Of a stretch of DNA of 64,000 nucleotides, positions 35,012-43,698 are shown piece by piece. The stretch spans positions 49,787 through 113,786 of the forward strand of contig CAZSXU010000011.1 in NCBI GenBank assembly GCA_964610505.1, read 5' to 3'. The translations under genes were made by a program, and so were the position numbers. Under the pieces are notes generated by a model. It saw only the letters and a list, made by a program, of their open reading frames with translations, was not told the origin of the DNA and searched no databases. Origin of the DNA: CAZSXU01 sp964610505 (lineage in GTDB: Bacteria > Arandabacterota > Arandabacteria > JAGLYR01). Position 1 is the first letter of the stretch. Each line of letters opens with the position of its first letter.

Positions 35012-35315
35012 GGAATCCGTGAATGCAAGACTGCGTCGCGGGAACGTCCGGGGAATCCGTCAATGCAAGACTACGTCGCGAGAACGTCCGGGGAATCCGT
35101 CAATGCAAGACTACGTCGCGAGAACGTCCGGGGAATNNNNNNNNNNNNNNNNNNNNNNNNNNNNNNNNNNNNNNNNNNNNNNNNNNNNNNNNNNNNNNNN
35201 NNNNNNNNNNNNNNNNNNNNNNNNNNNNNNNNNNNNACGTCCGGGGAATCCGTCAATGCAAGACTACGTCGCGAGAACGTCCGGGGAATCCCTGAATGCA
35301 AGACTACGTCGCGAG
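35012..35315. repeat. 40-bp minisatellite including the histidine kinase stop codon
   Basis: A 40-bp unit (AATGCAAGACTACGTCGCGA followed by GAACGTCCGGGGAATCCGTC) is repeated head to tail, at least six times in whole or part, with a scaffold gap in the middle. The unit next to the gene contains the last codons and the TAG of the kinase; the outermost units carry point changes (ACTGCG, CCCTG). There are no spacers, so it is not CRISPR. Copy number is unresolved. Confidence 0.9.
35137..35236. other. Scaffold gap (100 N) inside the minisatellite
   Basis: Exactly 100 N; the assembler evidently could not resolve the 40-bp tandem array. Confidence 0.98.
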
Positions 35316-37205
35316 AATTTCCTTGATCTTTGCGATGAGCGCTTTCGATTGGTAGGGCTTCTGAATGAATCCGGCCAGTCCCTCCTCCATGAACCGGCCC
35401 ACCGCCTCTCTCTGATCATACCCGCTGGTGAGAATCACCTGCACGCCACCGTCGATGCGGCGCAGTTCACGGAACGTCTCCTCACCATTCATGCGGGGCA
35501 TCGTCACATCCAGAACCACGGTCTTGATTTCGCTCCTGTGCTCGCGGAAGATCTTTACCGCCTCTTCCCCATCCCGAGCCGTAAGAACGTTGAACCCGGA
35601 CCTCTCGAGCATCGTCTTGGCCACGGACCGCACGACATCCTCATCATCCACGGCAAGAACGGTGACTCCCGCGAACGTCTTCGCCTCGGCGCGCGCCGTC
35701 TTTCTATCGGGCGTAATGCGGGTCCGGCACACCGGGAACAGAACCCGGAAGGTCGAACCCTTTTCCGGTTCGCTGTCGAGCCGAATCGCGCCGCCATGGC
35801 CCCGCACGATGCCCAGTACCGCGGCAAGACCCAATCCGCGGCCGGTGAACTTCGTCGAGAAGAACGGATCGAAGATTTTCGTCCGCGTCTCGTCGTTCAT
35901 TCCACAACCGTTGTCGGAGATCTCCAAGTACACGTATTCCCCGGCGGGGAGATCCAAGTCCAGGAACGAGTTCCGCAGATAAGCCTCGTCGCAGGACAGC
36001 GTCCCCGTTGCGATCCGAATCTCTCCCTCACGACTTCGGATCGCGTCGGACGCGTTGGTGACCAGGTTCATCACCACCTGTCTCATCTGCGACACGTCGC
36101 CCTCCACGGCGGGGAGATCCTCCTCGAGTTCGTACTTGAGGAACGCCTTCTTCGCCACCGAGACCCCGAGGAGGTGAGACATTTCGTCGACCACTTTCGT
36201 AAGGCAAAGCGGCTCAACCACGAATCGGCCCTTGCCGGAATAGGCCAGCAGTCCTTTGGTAATCTCGGCCGCCCGCATCGCGGACTTTGCGATCTGCCCA
36301 AGGCCCTCGGAGAGCGGTGACTCCGGCGGCAGATCCGACAGCAGAAGATCCGCGTGCCCGAGAATGCCCATCAGCAGGTTGTTGAAGTCGTGCGCGACGC
36401 CGCCGGCCAGAATGCCGAGACTCTCCAGCTTCTGGGCCTGGAGCACTTTTTCCTCGAGGCCCCTCTTTTCGTCTTCGACCCGCTTTCGCTCGGTGATATC
36501 CTCGTAAGTCCCGAGCACCCCCATGACCCGCCCCTGGAGATCGCGAAGCGGAACTTTGCTCGTGCGAAGCCAGAGCCGGGTTCCGTCGGGCCAGCTCTGC
36601 GGTTCCTCGTAGTTCACCTTGGGGGTCCCGGACTCCATCACACGCTGGTCGTCCGCCCGATACAGATTGGCCTGTTCCGACCAGGAGAGCTCGAAATCGT
36701 CCTTGCCGATGATGTCCTCGGGAGAACTCAGACCGGCGTCCTTGGCAAAATGCCGGTTACAGCCCAGGTAGCGGGACTGACGGTCTTTCCAGAACACTCG
36801 AACCGGGATGGCGTCGAGGATCAGCTGGAGCATCTGCTGGGACGCCCGGAGGGCGTTTCTCGCCTGATCTCTTTCCGACACATCCACCGCCACGACCACC
36901 ATTCCCCGGACCGTCGCGTCCGTGCGAATGGGGGAGACGCTGAGCTGGACGGGAAACTTCGAACCGTCCTTTCTCAGGGCCGAAGCCACGAAACTACCCG
37001 AGCGACCTTCCGCCGTGCATTCCCGGAACGCCTTCCGGTCGGTGCCGGACAGGTGGAACAGATTCTCCACGGATTCCCGAGTAAGTTCCTCGCCCGAATA
37101 GCCCAATCCCGAGCAGCCGGCCGGGTTGGCGTAGACGATGCGGCCGTTGTGATCCGTCGCCAGGGCAATCTCGGCGATGTTCTCGACCATGGCAGTAGCC
37201 AACAT
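35304..37205 (-). CDS. Hybrid PAS-PAS histidine kinase with receiver domain
   Basis: 633 residues. PAS 1 is about 5-120 (ALATDHNGRIVYANPAG), PAS 2 about 125-245 (NALRASQQMLQLILDAIPVR), then the phospho-acceptor His in LGILAGGVAHDFNNLLMGIL, the ATPase core (NLVTNASDAI, ISDNGCGM, FTGRGLGLAAVLGIV), and a C-terminal receiver with the phospho-Asp in VVLDVTMPRMNGEE. No transmembrane segment is present, so the signal is cytoplasmic. No output regulator is adjacent. ATG 37205 is used; the gene end lies in a 40-bp minisatellite. Confidence 0.92.
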   Translation of the reverse strand: MLATAMVENIAEIALATDHNGRIVYANPAGCSGLGYSGEELTRESVENLFHLSGTDRKAFRECTAEGRSGSFVASALRKDGSKFPVQLSVSPIRTDATVRGMVVVAVDVSERDQARNALRASQQMLQLILDAIPVRVFWKDRQSRYLGCNRHFAKDAGLSSPEDIIGKDDFELSWSEQANLYRADDQRVMESGTPKVNYEEPQSWPDGTRLWLRTSKVPLRDLQGRVMGVLGTYEDITERKRVEDEKRGLEEKVLQAQKLESLGILAGGVAHDFNNLLMGILGHADLLLSDLPPESPLSEGLGQIAKSAMRAAEITKGLLAYSGKGRFVVEPLCLTKVVDEMSHLLGVSVAKKAFLKYELEEDLPAVEGDVSQMRQVVMNLVTNASDAIRSREGEIRIATGTLSCDEAYLRNSFLDLDLPAGEYVYLEISDNGCGMNDETRTKIFDPFFSTKFTGRGLGLAAVLGIVRGHGGAIRLDSEPEKGSTFRVLFPVCRTRITPDRKTARAEAKTFAGVTVLAVDDEDVVRSVAKTMLERSGFNVLTARDGEEAVKIFREHRSEIKTVVLDVTMPRMNGEETFRELRRIDGGVQVILTSGYDQREAVGRFMEEGLAGFIQKPYQSKALIAKIKEILAT

Positions 37206-37367
37206 AGGTGACCCAACTCCTCCGCACGGGACAAGGCCCCGCTTCGGTCGGCCTTGCCGCAAGCATCTCAGGGGTAGACGCAATGAACCCGGAGGTCCGC
37301 CAACCGGGAGCGGACCCCTGCTCTGACTCAAGGAACAAATCGGCTGCTGGAAATGAAGTCTTGAGGC

Positions 37368-38063
37368 TTATCCGGAAACCATGGCAAATCCCGCCAAGAT
37401 CCAGCAGAACAGCGCCAGGACGGCGGACGTGCCATAGTAGAGAAGAGGCCTGCGAGCCCACGGCGCGCCCTGCGGACTGCCAAGCCGCTCGCCCAACCGG
37501 TGGCCCAGCGGGAACAGGATCGCCCCGAACACGGCCCACACCAGCCCCTCGGAAGCCAGGAACGCGGCGAAGCCGCCCGGCCTCCCGAAGGACAGAAGAT
37601 ACGGACAGGGCGCAACTCGAAGACCGATGAAGTAGAAGGGCACTGCGGAGAGAAGTCCCGTGATTCCTCCGACGCCCGCGCGAATCCGCCTCGACGCGGA
37701 CAGACGTCGTCCGGCCAGACCGGCGAGACCACCGACAACGGTCGCCTGGAGCATCACGGCGATGCACGAGTTCGCTTTACAGAGAACCGAAACACCCAAA
37801 ACGGGAACGACCATCTGCTTCATCAGGATCGCAACCAGCGCGATCCCCGGAAGCGCAATCGGCTTTCGAAGGAACCCCAGCGCGATCCCCATCAACAACA
37901 TTCCCACCCCGAAGAGGATCCCCGCGCGCCACGGCAGTCCGGCGGACCGAATCGCGTCGTTCAGAAGGACTTCCGACAGACCCCACAAAGAACCCAGAAC
38001 CAGAACGGCGACCAGGACGCGGGGTCCACTCTCTTTGCTGCCTTTGCTGCACGCGGTATTCAT
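37368..38063 (-). CDS. Polytopic membrane protein of unknown function
   Basis: 231 residues with about seven hydrophobic helices, from ESGPRVLVAVLVLGSLWGLS to the final CWILAGFAMVSG. Conserved-looking features are the Gly-rich helix AGILFGVGMLLMGIALGFLR, polar CKANSCIAVMLQATVVGG and the LASEGLVWAVFGAILFPLG segment. The pattern of compact, Ala/Gly-rich helices recalls ECF-type substrate components, but I cannot place it in a family. ATG 38063 has AAGGAG 9 nt upstream. It runs alone between the kinase and a repeat. Confidence 0.75.
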   Translation of the reverse strand: MNTACSKGSKESGPRVLVAVLVLGSLWGLSEVLLNDAIRSAGLPWRAGILFGVGMLLMGIALGFLRKPIALPGIALVAILMKQMVVPVLGVSVLCKANSCIAVMLQATVVGGLAGLAGRRLSASRRIRAGVGGITGLLSAVPFYFIGLRVAPCPYLLSFGRPGGFAAFLASEGLVWAVFGAILFPLGHRLGERLGSPQGAPWARRPLLYYGTSAVLALFCWILAGFAMVSG

Positions 38064-38169
38064 TGAGCCGGCTCCTTGATCTCGATGCACAACATGAACG
38101 GATACGACGCCGGGTTCAGAACGCGCTCGAGTCACTCGACTTTCCCGGCTGCCGCTATCTTGTGCCAGC

Positions 38170-38285
38170 GGCGCTCAAGTGTCAAGCAGATTGGCGGCGC
38201 CCGGGCGCCGGACATCCAAGTGGAAACGGCGCTCAAGTATCAGGCAGATTGGCGGCGCCCGGGCGCCGGACATCCAAGTGGAAAC
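38170..38285. repeat. 58-bp tandem duplication with internal palindrome
   Basis: Two 58-bp units in tandem, differing at two positions (TGTCAAGC against TATCAGGC), plus the start of a third (GGCGC). Each holds the palindrome GGCGCCCGGGCGCC. It lies between divergent genes and could form hairpins. Confidence 0.85.
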
Positions 38286-38468
38286 GGCGCCTCATCCGAG
38301 ACAGTCATGCTCACACAAGTCGTTGACAGGAATCTCTTCGTTTCACATGATGGGAGTCGGGCGGTCTGCGCGCGTGATCGCGCGGAGCCGCCAAAACGGA
38401 CCCGGGACCTCCCCAGCGGCGGGCAACCAAGATCGATGAGAGCCGAACACCCGGGAGAGAGGAAAACG

Positions 38469-38885
38469 ATGCGCCGATCCGAGAAGGTGTCTAGAGAAGA
38501 GCGGGAGCGCGCGCCGAAGACAGACAGCCGTCTTCACATGGCCAATGAGAGAACGTTCCTGGCCTGGATCCGCACGAGTATCGGAATCATGATATTCGGC
38601 TTCGTGGTCGAGAGATTCGCCGTTCCTTCCGAGCCCCTACTGTCGGCCGGTTCGGAGGTTCCGGGCGACGGATCCGGCTACATGGCCAAGATGGGGATTT
38701 CCCTCGTTCTTCTCGGCGTCGCGGCGAGTCTTCTGGCGACCTACCGGTTCCTTCGCATCCAGAAGCACATCATGGAAGACACGTATCGGCCCTCGGTGGT
38801 CCGATACGTGCTCCTTGCCGTACTGCTGGGCTCGATCGGTATCCTCGTGGCCATTCACCTGGCAGAGAAGATGCACGTTCTATAG
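38469..38885 (+). CDS. DUF202/YidH-family inner-membrane protein
   Basis: 138 residues. The family hallmark NERTFLAWIRTSIGIMIFGF forms helix 1; helices 2 (MGISLVLLGVAASLLATYRF) and 3 (YVLLAVLLGSIGILVAIHLA) follow. Function is unknown for the family. ATG 38469 follows GAGAGAGG. It is the only plus-strand gene in the first 46 kb and stands alone. Confidence 0.88.
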   Translation: MRRSEKVSREERERAPKTDSRLHMANERTFLAWIRTSIGIMIFGFVVERFAVPSEPLLSAGSEVPGDGSGYMAKMGISLVLLGVAASLLATYRFLRIQKHIMEDTYRPSVVRYVLLAVLLGSIGILVAIHLAEKMHVL

Positions 38886-38951
38886 CAGGGTTCGGGGATC
38901 TTGGTGTCGAGCGGGTAACCTCGAGAACCGGAAGGCGGGTGGGCGCGAAAA

Positions 38952-38981
38952 CGCCGGGGGACTTGTGCATGTCCCCCGGCG
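38952..38981 (-). terminator. Intrinsic terminator of exported-protein gene
   Basis: 11-bp perfect stem (CGCCGGGGGAC) and 8-nt loop, followed by TTTT on the minus strand, 15 bp beyond the stop at 38996. On the plus strand it could also end the DUF202 transcript. Confidence 0.75.
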
Positions 38982-38995
38982 ATGACTCGTGTGGG

Positions 38996-39733
38996 CTACC
39001 GGTACGTTTCCTTCACCGTGCCCCAGGTCGTTCTTTCCACCGCACTCGGGCTGGCGCAGCAAACGGCATCCGCGAAGATGATGAGATTGCCGGGGAAACC
39101 GAACCCCGTCACCAGATCCTCCCATCCCAGGCCCCAGTTGTTCCAACTCGTGCAAGGGCTCGGGAATTCGTCCGTGACGAGCTCCAGCCCCGCCCCGGAG
39201 GTACAGCTCTCGAACCACACGCTCAAGAGGTACGTCCCGTCGACGCACAGGCAACCGCAATTGATGGCAAGGGCGATGTCATAGAGCGCAGCCTGGCCCA
39301 GCACAACCTGGTACAGATCGGATGCACACTCCTCGGGTCCCGGAAACGGGCATTGGGGATTACTCAGGTCCGCGCGTTCCACATCCACCGCCATGACCAA
39401 CGTACACGCGCTGGCGACCTGAAGCATGACGTGAACCGTCGTCACCTGAAATCCCCCGGGGCAGTTGCTGCACGGGCTCGGATCGAAGACGAGCTTGTAC
39501 TCCTCCGGAGACTCGAACCAGCCGCTGATCGCAAAGTAGGCCGGGTTGAGGTTTCCCACCTGGCAATCCGCGACGGTCAAGGGGCTCTCGGGACCCAGGT
39601 GGACAACGTCGGCTTCGCCCAGGAGACGAACCTCGGCCTGGCGTGGCTCCACTTTCTGTTCGGCGAACGCCGGACCGGCAAAGATCATCAGGACTCCGGC
39701 CAGAACGCCGAGCGCGATCGCGCTTCGTTTCAT
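38996..39733 (-). CDS. Exported Cys-rich protein with WxxxKxxYR tail
   Basis: 245 residues: signal peptide (MKRSAIALGVLAGVLMIFAG, cleaved after AFA), then a mature part with about 14 Cys in local pairs (CSNCPGG, NCGCLCVDG, CCASPS), pointing to disulfides. No known domain is recognised. It ends AVERTTWGTVKETYR. The C-terminal quarter (WNNWGLGWEDLVTGFGFPGN) is beta-like. ATG 39733 has AAGGAGG. Monocistronic with its own terminator. Probably belongs to the same exported class as the products at 6.3, 24.6, 26.0, 49.5 and 52.5 kb. Confidence 0.8.
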   Translation of the reverse strand: MKRSAIALGVLAGVLMIFAGPAFAEQKVEPRQAEVRLLGEADVVHLGPESPLTVADCQVGNLNPAYFAISGWFESPEEYKLVFDPSPCSNCPGGFQVTTVHVMLQVASACTLVMAVDVERADLSNPQCPFPGPEECASDLYQVVLGQAALYDIALAINCGCLCVDGTYLLSVWFESCTSGAGLELVTDEFPSPCTSWNNWGLGWEDLVTGFGFPGNLIIFADAVCCASPSAVERTTWGTVKETYR

Positions 39734-40023
39734 CTTGCCCCTCCTTAGAAATAAGATGTTGTTGCCCCGTTCAAAGGAACCACGCGGAGCGGCCGGGGCA
39801 ACGGATGCAGCCTTCGCCCGCCGTGGGTTTTCGGAGTTATGAAGCGAGAACCGTGCCAACACGCGGAGAATCTATCTTCGGGGGAACCATCCGAATGGCA
39901 ACCTTTTGCAGGACCGGATGAAAGGTGAGCCCGGTCTCGGGTCGTGCGGATTGAGGATCTTCCCCCGTGGGTCGAGGCGTTTTGCGAACATTGCAGATGA
40001 CGAAGTCCAGTGGCAAACGCTGT

Positions 40024-41907
40024 TTAGGACTGGACGTCTCGGGCGGCGCCGAGCCGATCCTCAGGACTCGACACCCCGTACATGATCTTCTTGAAAATGG
40101 ACGTCAGGATGTTCCCGGTCTCGTTGTGGACATACTCGAGCAGCGTCTTGCGCTCAATCTGGGCCTCGGTGAATGCGTTGTCGTAGGGCACCGTTCCAAG
40201 GAACTCGGCTCCCGCGTTGCGCGCGGCGTCTTCGATCCGCCCTGTCATGTCCTCGTTCAAGTCGGCCTTGTTCACGATGACACCGGCGTGCACGCGGAAA
40301 TGGCGGGTCAGCTCGAGCACCCGCAGCAAATCGTGGAGGCCGGATACCGTCGGCTCGGTGACGATCACGGCGTAGCGGGCCCCGCTGACCGACGCGATCA
40401 CGGGACATCCGGTTCCGGGCGAACCATCGATGATCACGTTCGATACCCCGTCGTTTGCACCCGTCTTCTCGACACGGTTCCCGGCGGCGAGGCCCATCGC
40501 CAGGTCACGCACGAGAGTCACCAGGCGACCCGAGTTCTCTTCCGCGTAGCCGAGAATCGCATGAGACATCTCGCCGAAGCGTGTCGTCGAGACGAACCAC
40601 CTTCCATTGACCGCATCCTGGCTGAAGACGGCGCCCACCGGGCAGGCGATTTCGCACCCACCACATCCCTCGCAGGCCGACGGGTCCACCCCGTAGCGGC
40701 CGTCGGCGGTCTGCCGAATCGCAGAGAATCGACACACGTCCGCGCACCGGCCGCAACCGGTGCACGTCTTCGCAGTGATCTCAACGGCCACCCCACCCAC
40801 GAAGTCGCCCTCTTCCCGGATTTCCGGATTCAACACCAGGTGCAGGTCCGCGGCGTCCACGTCGCAGTCCGATACGACGGACTCGGGCGCCAGCTGGGCG
40901 AAGCACGCGGCGATAGACGTCTTGCCGGTTCCGCCCTTCCCGCTGATGATGACCACTTCCTCGGGACGAGTTCCCCCGGGGGCGGGGGGCTGGGCACGCT
41001 TCACGTCGCCGCCCCGTCGAAAGGCGGGCTCGATCAGATGCCTTCGAACCGGCCGTGCCCTGTGCCCCACGTCCAGCGCCCGCTCGAGCAGATGTTGGAA
41101 GTGCGGCCGGTACTCGGGCAGCTGCTGAATCACGATGGACCCGACGGAATAGGCCCGGGCGATGTTCCGGTCGTCGGGAATCTCGCCGAGGATTTCGAGA
41201 TCGGCCCCTCGGCAATACGCCTTCAACTCGCCGTCGTCCAGGCCGGCGCGATTCACAACGACGGCCGGCTCCTGCCCGATCTGGCGACACATGTTCACGG
41301 AGAGCTTCAGATCGTGAAGAGCAAACGGCGTGGGATCGGCCACCAAGATGCAGAGATCCGCGCCCTTGATCGTCTCCACGGCCGAACAGGCCGTGCCGGG
41401 TGGAGAGTCGAGGAACGTCAGACCTTCCCCTTCGTAGTGCTTGAGCGCGCGAATCAGCCGGGGCGACATGCCTCCGGCCGCTGCTTTCAGCAACCCGTAA
41501 TGCAGGTGGACCCTCCCGCTGTTGCCGTGTCGCAGTTCGCCGATCTCTTTGTCCCCTTCGATCACGGCCCCCTCGGGACAGACCAGGCTGCACACGCCGC
41601 AGGCATGGCAGAGCTCGCCGAAGACGAGCACCTTGTTCTTGATGAGAGCCAGGGCGTTGTAGTGACACGCCGTCACGCATGCGCCGCAGGCCGTGCACGT
41701 TTCGGGATCGATGCGAACCGGAGCGCGAACGGTCATGGGTTCCCCCGTCTCACCTTCCGGCTTGAGGAAGAGATGGCCGTTCGGTTCCTCCACGTCGCAA
41801 TCGAGGTAGGTAACCTCCCCACCCCGATCGGATGCAAGGAACGCCAGATTCGTCGCAATGAAAGTCTTTCCCGTTCCCCCCTTACCACTCGATACCGCAA
41901 TCTTCAT
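40024..41907 (-). CDS. Fusion of two ferredoxin-containing MinD-type ATPases
   Basis: 627 residues made of two homologous halves. Each has a deviant Walker A (SSGKGGTGKT near residue 7; ISGKGGTGKT near 322), an inserted 2[4Fe-4S] ferredoxin (CTACGACVTACHYNA plus CHACGVCSLVCPEGA; CTGCGRCADVCRFSA plus CEGCGGCEIACPVGA) and a D(S/G)(P/S)PGT-type Walker B region. In most genomes these are two adjacent genes in Mrp/NifX clusters; here a Pro-rich linker (AQPPAPGGTRPEE) joins them. Likely role: ATP-driven Fe-S or metallocluster handling or electron transfer. ATG 41907 follows AAGGAG, 48 bp after the NifX-ferredoxin gene. Confidence 0.9.
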   Translation of the reverse strand: MKIAVSSGKGGTGKTFIATNLAFLASDRGGEVTYLDCDVEEPNGHLFLKPEGETGEPMTVRAPVRIDPETCTACGACVTACHYNALALIKNKVLVFGELCHACGVCSLVCPEGAVIEGDKEIGELRHGNSGRVHLHYGLLKAAAGGMSPRLIRALKHYEGEGLTFLDSPPGTACSAVETIKGADLCILVADPTPFALHDLKLSVNMCRQIGQEPAVVVNRAGLDDGELKAYCRGADLEILGEIPDDRNIARAYSVGSIVIQQLPEYRPHFQHLLERALDVGHRARPVRRHLIEPAFRRGGDVKRAQPPAPGGTRPEEVVIISGKGGTGKTSIAACFAQLAPESVVSDCDVDAADLHLVLNPEIREEGDFVGGVAVEITAKTCTGCGRCADVCRFSAIRQTADGRYGVDPSACEGCGGCEIACPVGAVFSQDAVNGRWFVSTTRFGEMSHAILGYAEENSGRLVTLVRDLAMGLAAGNRVEKTGANDGVSNVIIDGSPGTGCPVIASVSGARYAVIVTEPTVSGLHDLLRVLELTRHFRVHAGVIVNKADLNEDMTGRIEDAARNAGAEFLGTVPYDNAFTEAQIERKTLLEYVHNETGNILTSIFKKIMYGVSSPEDRLGAARDVQS

Positions 41908-41955
41908 ACCGACTCCTTGCCCTTGCCGGTGTTGCTCTTCATTCCTTGCGCCGGC

Positions 41956-42900
41956 TTATGACCGCGCGTGAAGCGACAGCGCGCCCCGCGGACACTCCGT
42001 CACGCAACGCGCGCAGCCCGTGCACTTGTTGGGGTCCACTTCGGCAACGTCATTCACATGGATCGCGCCCACCGGGCAGACGGCCGTGCAGACGTCGCAG
42101 GCAACGCACATCTCCCGGTCGACCGCGGCGACGAGCATCGGACTTCGAGCCTCCCCTTTGAAACCCGCGATCCTCTCGTTGATGGCCCTCAGTTGCTCCT
42201 CCATAACCTGGGCCTCTGCCCTCAGAGACTCCAATTCGTTAGCGGGCAGGACGGGCGGGGCACCGGCCCCAGGGTTCACCGGGCCCATACCGCCCCCCAT
42301 GCCGCCGCCTCGACCCATGCCGCCGCCTCGGCCCATGCCGCCACCTCGGCCCATACCGCCGCCTCGGCCCATACCGCCGCCTCGGCCCATGCCGCCGCCT
42401 CGACCCATGCCACCGCCTCGACCCATGCCACCGCCTCTACCCATGCCACCGCCTTGCCCCGTGCCACCGCCTTGCCCCGTGCCACCGCCTTGCCCCATAC
42501 CGCCTCCTCCTCCGAAACCGGCGCTGGGATCCCCGGCGCCCATGCCGAAGTGACTTGCGACGTTTGCCTCGGAGGCCGACGTCAACGCGCCCTGCCGATA
42601 CTGGGCAAGGGCGGCGCGAATCTGCCCGGTGACTCCCACGACAACCTCGACTCCGGCTGCGCCGAACACCTGGAAAGCGTTCGGCCCGCAATTGCCCGTC
42701 AGGACAACGCGCACCCCCTTGTCGGACATCAGTTGAGCCGATTGAATGCCTGCACCACCGCCGAGCGCGATGTTCGGGTTCTCGATCGCCTCGAACTCCA
42801 GAGAGTCCGCATCTACAACCAGGAAGTACGCGCAGCGACCGAACCGGGGTTCAACGTCGTCATCAAGGGTGGGTCCCGTGGATGTGACGCCTATTCTCAC
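41956..42900 (-). CDS. NifX-like domain, (MGRGGG)n linker, 2[4Fe-4S] ferredoxin
   Basis: 314 residues. Residues 1-115 are a dinitrogenase cofactor (NifX/NifB-C-like) domain (DDDVEPRFGRCAYFLVVD, VRVVLTGNCGPNAFQVFGAA). A Gly-rich stretch follows with about nine MGRGGG and three MGQGGG/TGQGGG hexapeptides, then a short coiled segment, then CVACDVCTAVCPVGA and CTGCARCVTECPRGA clusters. NifX-type domains bind Fe-S or FeMo precursors; the archaeal IssA, which stores iron as thioferrate, also pairs this fold with a Gly-rich tail, so a storage or scaffold role is plausible. Starts with GTG 42900. Confidence 0.88.
   Translation of the reverse strand: MRIGVTSTGPTLDDDVEPRFGRCAYFLVVDADSLEFEAIENPNIALGGGAGIQSAQLMSDKGVRVVLTGNCGPNAFQVFGAAGVEVVVGVTGQIRAALAQYRQGALTSASEANVASHFGMGAGDPSAGFGGGGGMGQGGGTGQGGGTGQGGGMGRGGGMGRGGGMGRGGGMGRGGGMGRGGGMGRGGGMGRGGGMGRGGGMGGGMGPVNPGAGAPPVLPANELESLRAEAQVMEEQLRAINERIAGFKGEARSPMLVAAVDREMCVACDVCTAVCPVGAIHVNDVAEVDPNKCTGCARCVTECPRGALSLHARS
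42296..42505. repeat. 18-bp in-frame repeats coding (MGRGGG)n
   Basis: Tandem 18-bp units such as CCGCCTCGGCCCATGCCG encode the Gly-rich hexapeptides; unit-to-unit differences are synonymous or R/Q and M/T changes, showing selection for the peptide. Confidence 0.85.
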
Positions 42901-42987
42901 AGTGAGGTCCTTTCTCCATTACGACAGCGGACGTGTTCCGACCGACTCCCCTCTCCAGGGCGACCCGGCAGAAACGCCCACGGCGCG

Positions 42988-43404
42988 CTACTTGTCCTTG
43001 CTTTGGGCCTCGAGTTCTTCGATCCGCTTCTTGATCCCATCGAGCGCGTCCTCGAAGTACTCGGCCTGGCCTTTGAGGTGCTCGATCTCCTGCTCTGCGG
43101 TCACGGTCGGAGCAAACGGCGCAGCGAAGGGCGCGCCGAAGGCGCCCGAGGGACCGTAGGCACCGTAGGGAGCTGCACCGGCCATGGCCGGCGGGCCATA
43201 GGCGGCTCTCTGCCAGCCGGTCAATCCGGTAGCATAGAACCGATTACGGCGTCCCCACCCACCGCCTCCCCGACCCCAACCCCAGAACCCACGCCCACCT
43301 ACCGGATTCGCAAAACCGGGGACGGCATACCCTGCACAGTAACCAGCCGCCCGTCCCGTCATCGGACCCATCCCGCCCGGACCTGTTCCATCTCCACCTG
43401 GCAT
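42988..43404 (-). CDS. DUF5320-family protein
   Basis: 138 residues. The N-terminal signature MPGGDGTGPGGMGPMTGRAA then GYCAGY defines the family, followed by a Gly/Trp-rich part and a C-terminal coiled coil (EQEIEHLKGQAEYFEDALDG). DUF5320 genes commonly accompany NifX and Mrp/MinD Fe-S genes in anaerobes; no function is known. ATG 43404 follows AAAGGAGG. Third of six genes in the run. Confidence 0.85.
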   Translation of the reverse strand: MPGGDGTGPGGMGPMTGRAAGYCAGYAVPGFANPVGGRGFWGWGRGGGGWGRRNRFYATGLTGWQRAAYGPPAMAGAAPYGAYGPSGAFGAPFAAPFAPTVTAEQEIEHLKGQAEYFEDALDGIKKRIEELEAQSKDK

Positions 43405-43440
43405 GATCGTCCTCCTTTTGTGGATTGAAGGTGAAACCGA

Positions 43441-43635
43441 CTATCCCCTGCCCATCGTCGTCCCACACTTGGGGCACGCCTTCTGATTGCAGGGCTGTCC
43501 CGCTGCGTGAGACGCCCTATGGCCACAATTCGGGCAAACGCAACTCCCGCCCGGACCTGCGGCGTAGGGACCGCCCATGCGGCCGCGGCCTCGCCCAACA
43601 CCTCCCGGCGGTCCTGTCCCATCACCTCGCGGCAT
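43441..43635 (-). CDS. Small DUF5320-like zinc-ribbon protein
   Basis: 64 residues. The start MPRGDGTGPPGG resembles the neighbouring DUF5320 proteins, but the rest is a zinc ribbon (CVCPNCGHRASHAAGQPCNQ then CPKCG). Likely binds Zn or Fe. ATG 43635 has AAGGAGGTGAG. It lies 36 bp upstream of the next gene in the Fe-S run. Confidence 0.75.
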   Translation of the reverse strand: MPRGDGTGPPGGVGRGRGRMGGPYAAGPGGSCVCPNCGHRASHAAGQPCNQKACPKCGTTMGRG

Positions 43636-43698
43636 TTCACTCACCTCCTTGCGATGTCTTGAGTCTTATGGCGCTGCCCTTTCGGACCGCATACTCGA

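Noticed and set aside
35012..35315. Possible CRISPR array at the 40-bp repeats
   Set aside because: Units abut with no unique spacers, the repeat includes the end of a coding gene, and no cas genes are near.
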